Shown here: positions 62,289 to 64,000 of the stretch, piece by piece
How the letters are laid out: every line of letters starts with the position of its first letter
How positions within the stretch are numbered: position 1 is the first letter of the stretch
Origin: Phoronis australis
Taxonomy: Eukaryota > Phoronida > Phoronidae
Length of the DNA stretch: 64,000 bases
Reading direction: 5' to 3'
Assembly: GCA_002633005.1 (NCBI GenBank)
Contig: NMRA01000400.1
Coordinates: forward strand, 282,476-346,475
Notes under the pieces: model-generated
What the model was told of the DNA's origin: nothing
Database searches by the model: none
What the model saw: only the letters and a program-made list of their open reading frames with translations
Made by a program: the position numbers and the translations under genes

Positions 62289-64000
62289 CTGTATGCAGAT
62301 GGGAGCGTGAGCTGAAAAGTGTTCACGGAAGTTTTACACAATATGAATGAAAAAATAACCGAGAAAAGTTTATCTGGGTCCATGTCCACCAGCTGGAGAC
62401 TCGACCTGTAAAGTGACAAATCGCGTGTCACAGTTCGAGTAATTTTCCACGTTCAAGTTATGTACATGTAACAGTACAATTTCCAGATGGATTGAAAGCG
62501 ATTACGTCACACCTCTAGCAACTGCTCCAAACTGGAGACAAACGATGTGGCGTTAGCCTACTTTTGAACTAGCATATTTGTTCAAACAGGCAAAAGAAAA
62601 ACAACTTTTCAAATTACGAGGCTCATTTCACAGCATCTGTGAGCCATACAGATTAGGGCATTGACCACATGTGCTTTAAAACAGAACTAAACGTGATTTT
62701 CCAGTTGCTTGTTTTGATCTTAAGTAATTTCCAGTTTAGAAGTGACAAGCGTTAGAGCCAAGACGACGGAATCTCACAGACGATTCTTGTAAGTTGACGC
62801 CACATGATCCGTTCCAGTTGCAATGCCTTTCATGTCAGTCAACATTGTTGACACGTAATAACGCATTCTCATTGCACAGATGCTTGAACTTTTATCTAGT
62901 TGTCTCGCTCTCAGATAGGCTGTTTTATATATCTGAGTCTCGCTCAATGATGCTTAAATATGTGGTCTCACCTAAGGGCAGTTAATCTAACGTATGTAAC
63001 TAAGCCGCTCCTCTGTAAGAAAATGCCTAACTAGGTAGGCGTCGCTAGCATCAGAATAAAATCGCCTTGCACTTGATAATTTACTTGCGCAAACTGCGGC
63101 TCCAAAAACCTCATCGATTTCTTGAACACTTTATAAAATTAGTGTCATTCTGAAGACAAAAAGGGGAAGTAGAGTGTTTTGCATCAAAAACTCTAGCTTA
63201 CTTTGATTTATCAAAACCTTAAAGCGCAAGTGAAATTAAACACTATGGAAACAACACGCGCACATGATAAGCAAGACACGTCCATACTGTAAGCCAAATT
63301 TAAAGACACGTTCTAACGGTATTTCAATTTAAATCATCAAATTATAACCAAATTATAACCAGTACGTCGTGGAAAGAGAACAATCATTTCTGTTGTGTGA
63401 TTAACAACGTTTAACTACTGCAGACAGTAGATATTTCCATTGCTACTCCAATTACCGTAATTATTCTCCATTAACGACATTTGCAGCAAAACTGCATATT
63501 GATAGTCCTCCTAAACTTAAAAGTAACATACTTATTTAGCGGTGATTCGTTCTGAGTGGCTGATCCCTTTGCATTGGAATATCGATCATGCAAGGCAGGC
63601 ACAAAAATAAAATGCATTTCCTGCAGATAATTGTTAATCTAATTTGACCTTTAATGAAGGATGACGACCATTAACATTCAGTTTTTGTTCTTTCCGGACT
63701 AGCAGGATTTGCACTCGTAAAATGTTCTTTATCAAAATACAACCCCCATTGGAAAAATGGGGAATTAATCTGGTAGTTCTCCAAAATACAAGTTAACGAT
63801 AAAATATAAGAATTAAATATTAATGGTAAGTGTAAAGGAATGTCGCTGTTTTGTTGTGATCTACGTCATCAAAAGGCAATTTATCTACTTTATTACGTCA
63901 AATTGTAACCATTTTCGAAATCAAACGTTTCCGTATTTCTTTGAATCGAAACTACTCCCCTACAAGTACACGTTATAGCACTTTCAATCAATCTTACCGA
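62289..64000 (-). other. Intron of SLC2A13 up to the window edge
   Basis: No coding exon of the N-terminal half was found here. A possible donor (minus-strand TCG|GTAAGA) sits at 63993-64000, which would put the preceding exon just outside. A short 11-bp duplication ('aaattataacc') is near 63337-63360. Confidence 0.4.

Noticed and set aside
1-64000. CRISPR arrays, bacterial operons or phage-like systems
   Set aside because: The window is plainly spliced animal DNA; the only short regular repeat (21815-21985) has no spacers.

Overview
This window is animal nuclear DNA. It is AT-rich, has spliced genes with canonical GT/AG introns of about 0.3 to 3 kb, and is full of fold-back elements and decayed retrotransposons. 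Single-copy genes match deuterostome families. The order and orientation of ABCD (minus), REDIC1 (plus) and SLC2A13 (minus) is the same as I remember for human 12q12, so an invertebrate deuterostome is my best guess (inference, species not determinable). One sequencing gap (24819-25242) and a stray N at 9397 show it is a draft assembly.

Layout. 1-6.3 kb: repeats, including a 668-bp near-perfect palindrome with an 8-bp target duplication. 6.3-8.1 kb (+): a two-exon gene for a MYND zinc finger, ubiquitin-like, UBA-like protein. 9.4-13.7 kb: a fold-back element and two LINE fragments. 18.4-19.2 kb (+): last exon of a rolling stone-like membrane protein. 21.8 kb: a 27-bp tandem repeat. 23.4-24.1 kb: a degenerate tandem array. 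24.2-27.1 kb (-): a broken non-LTR retrotransposon with FADD reverse transcriptase box, CCHC knuckle and restriction-like endonuclease motif. 29.8-34.4 kb (+): a complete selenoprotein K gene of five exons, with in-frame UGA, a 19-nt microexon and a type II SECIS. 35.8-48.7 kb (-): a complete ten-exon peroxisomal ABCD1/2 half-transporter (761 aa). 50.3-56.2 kb (+): a six-exon REDIC1 (C12orf40) orthologue, about 922 aa, with a regularly spaced TQT array. 57.9-62.3 kb (-): the last six exons of an SLC2A13 (proton/myo-inositol cotransporter) gene whose 5' part lies beyond the window.

The genes do not form a pathway. The main biological points are the ancient ABCD-REDIC1-SLC2A13 neighbourhood, the extended REDIC1 protein with putative dynein light chain (LC8) sites, the recoded selenoprotein gene that ordinary gene callers would break, and two active-looking families of non-autonomous DNA transposons (8-bp and about 6-bp target duplications) that have several copies inside the ABCD introns and the flanks.
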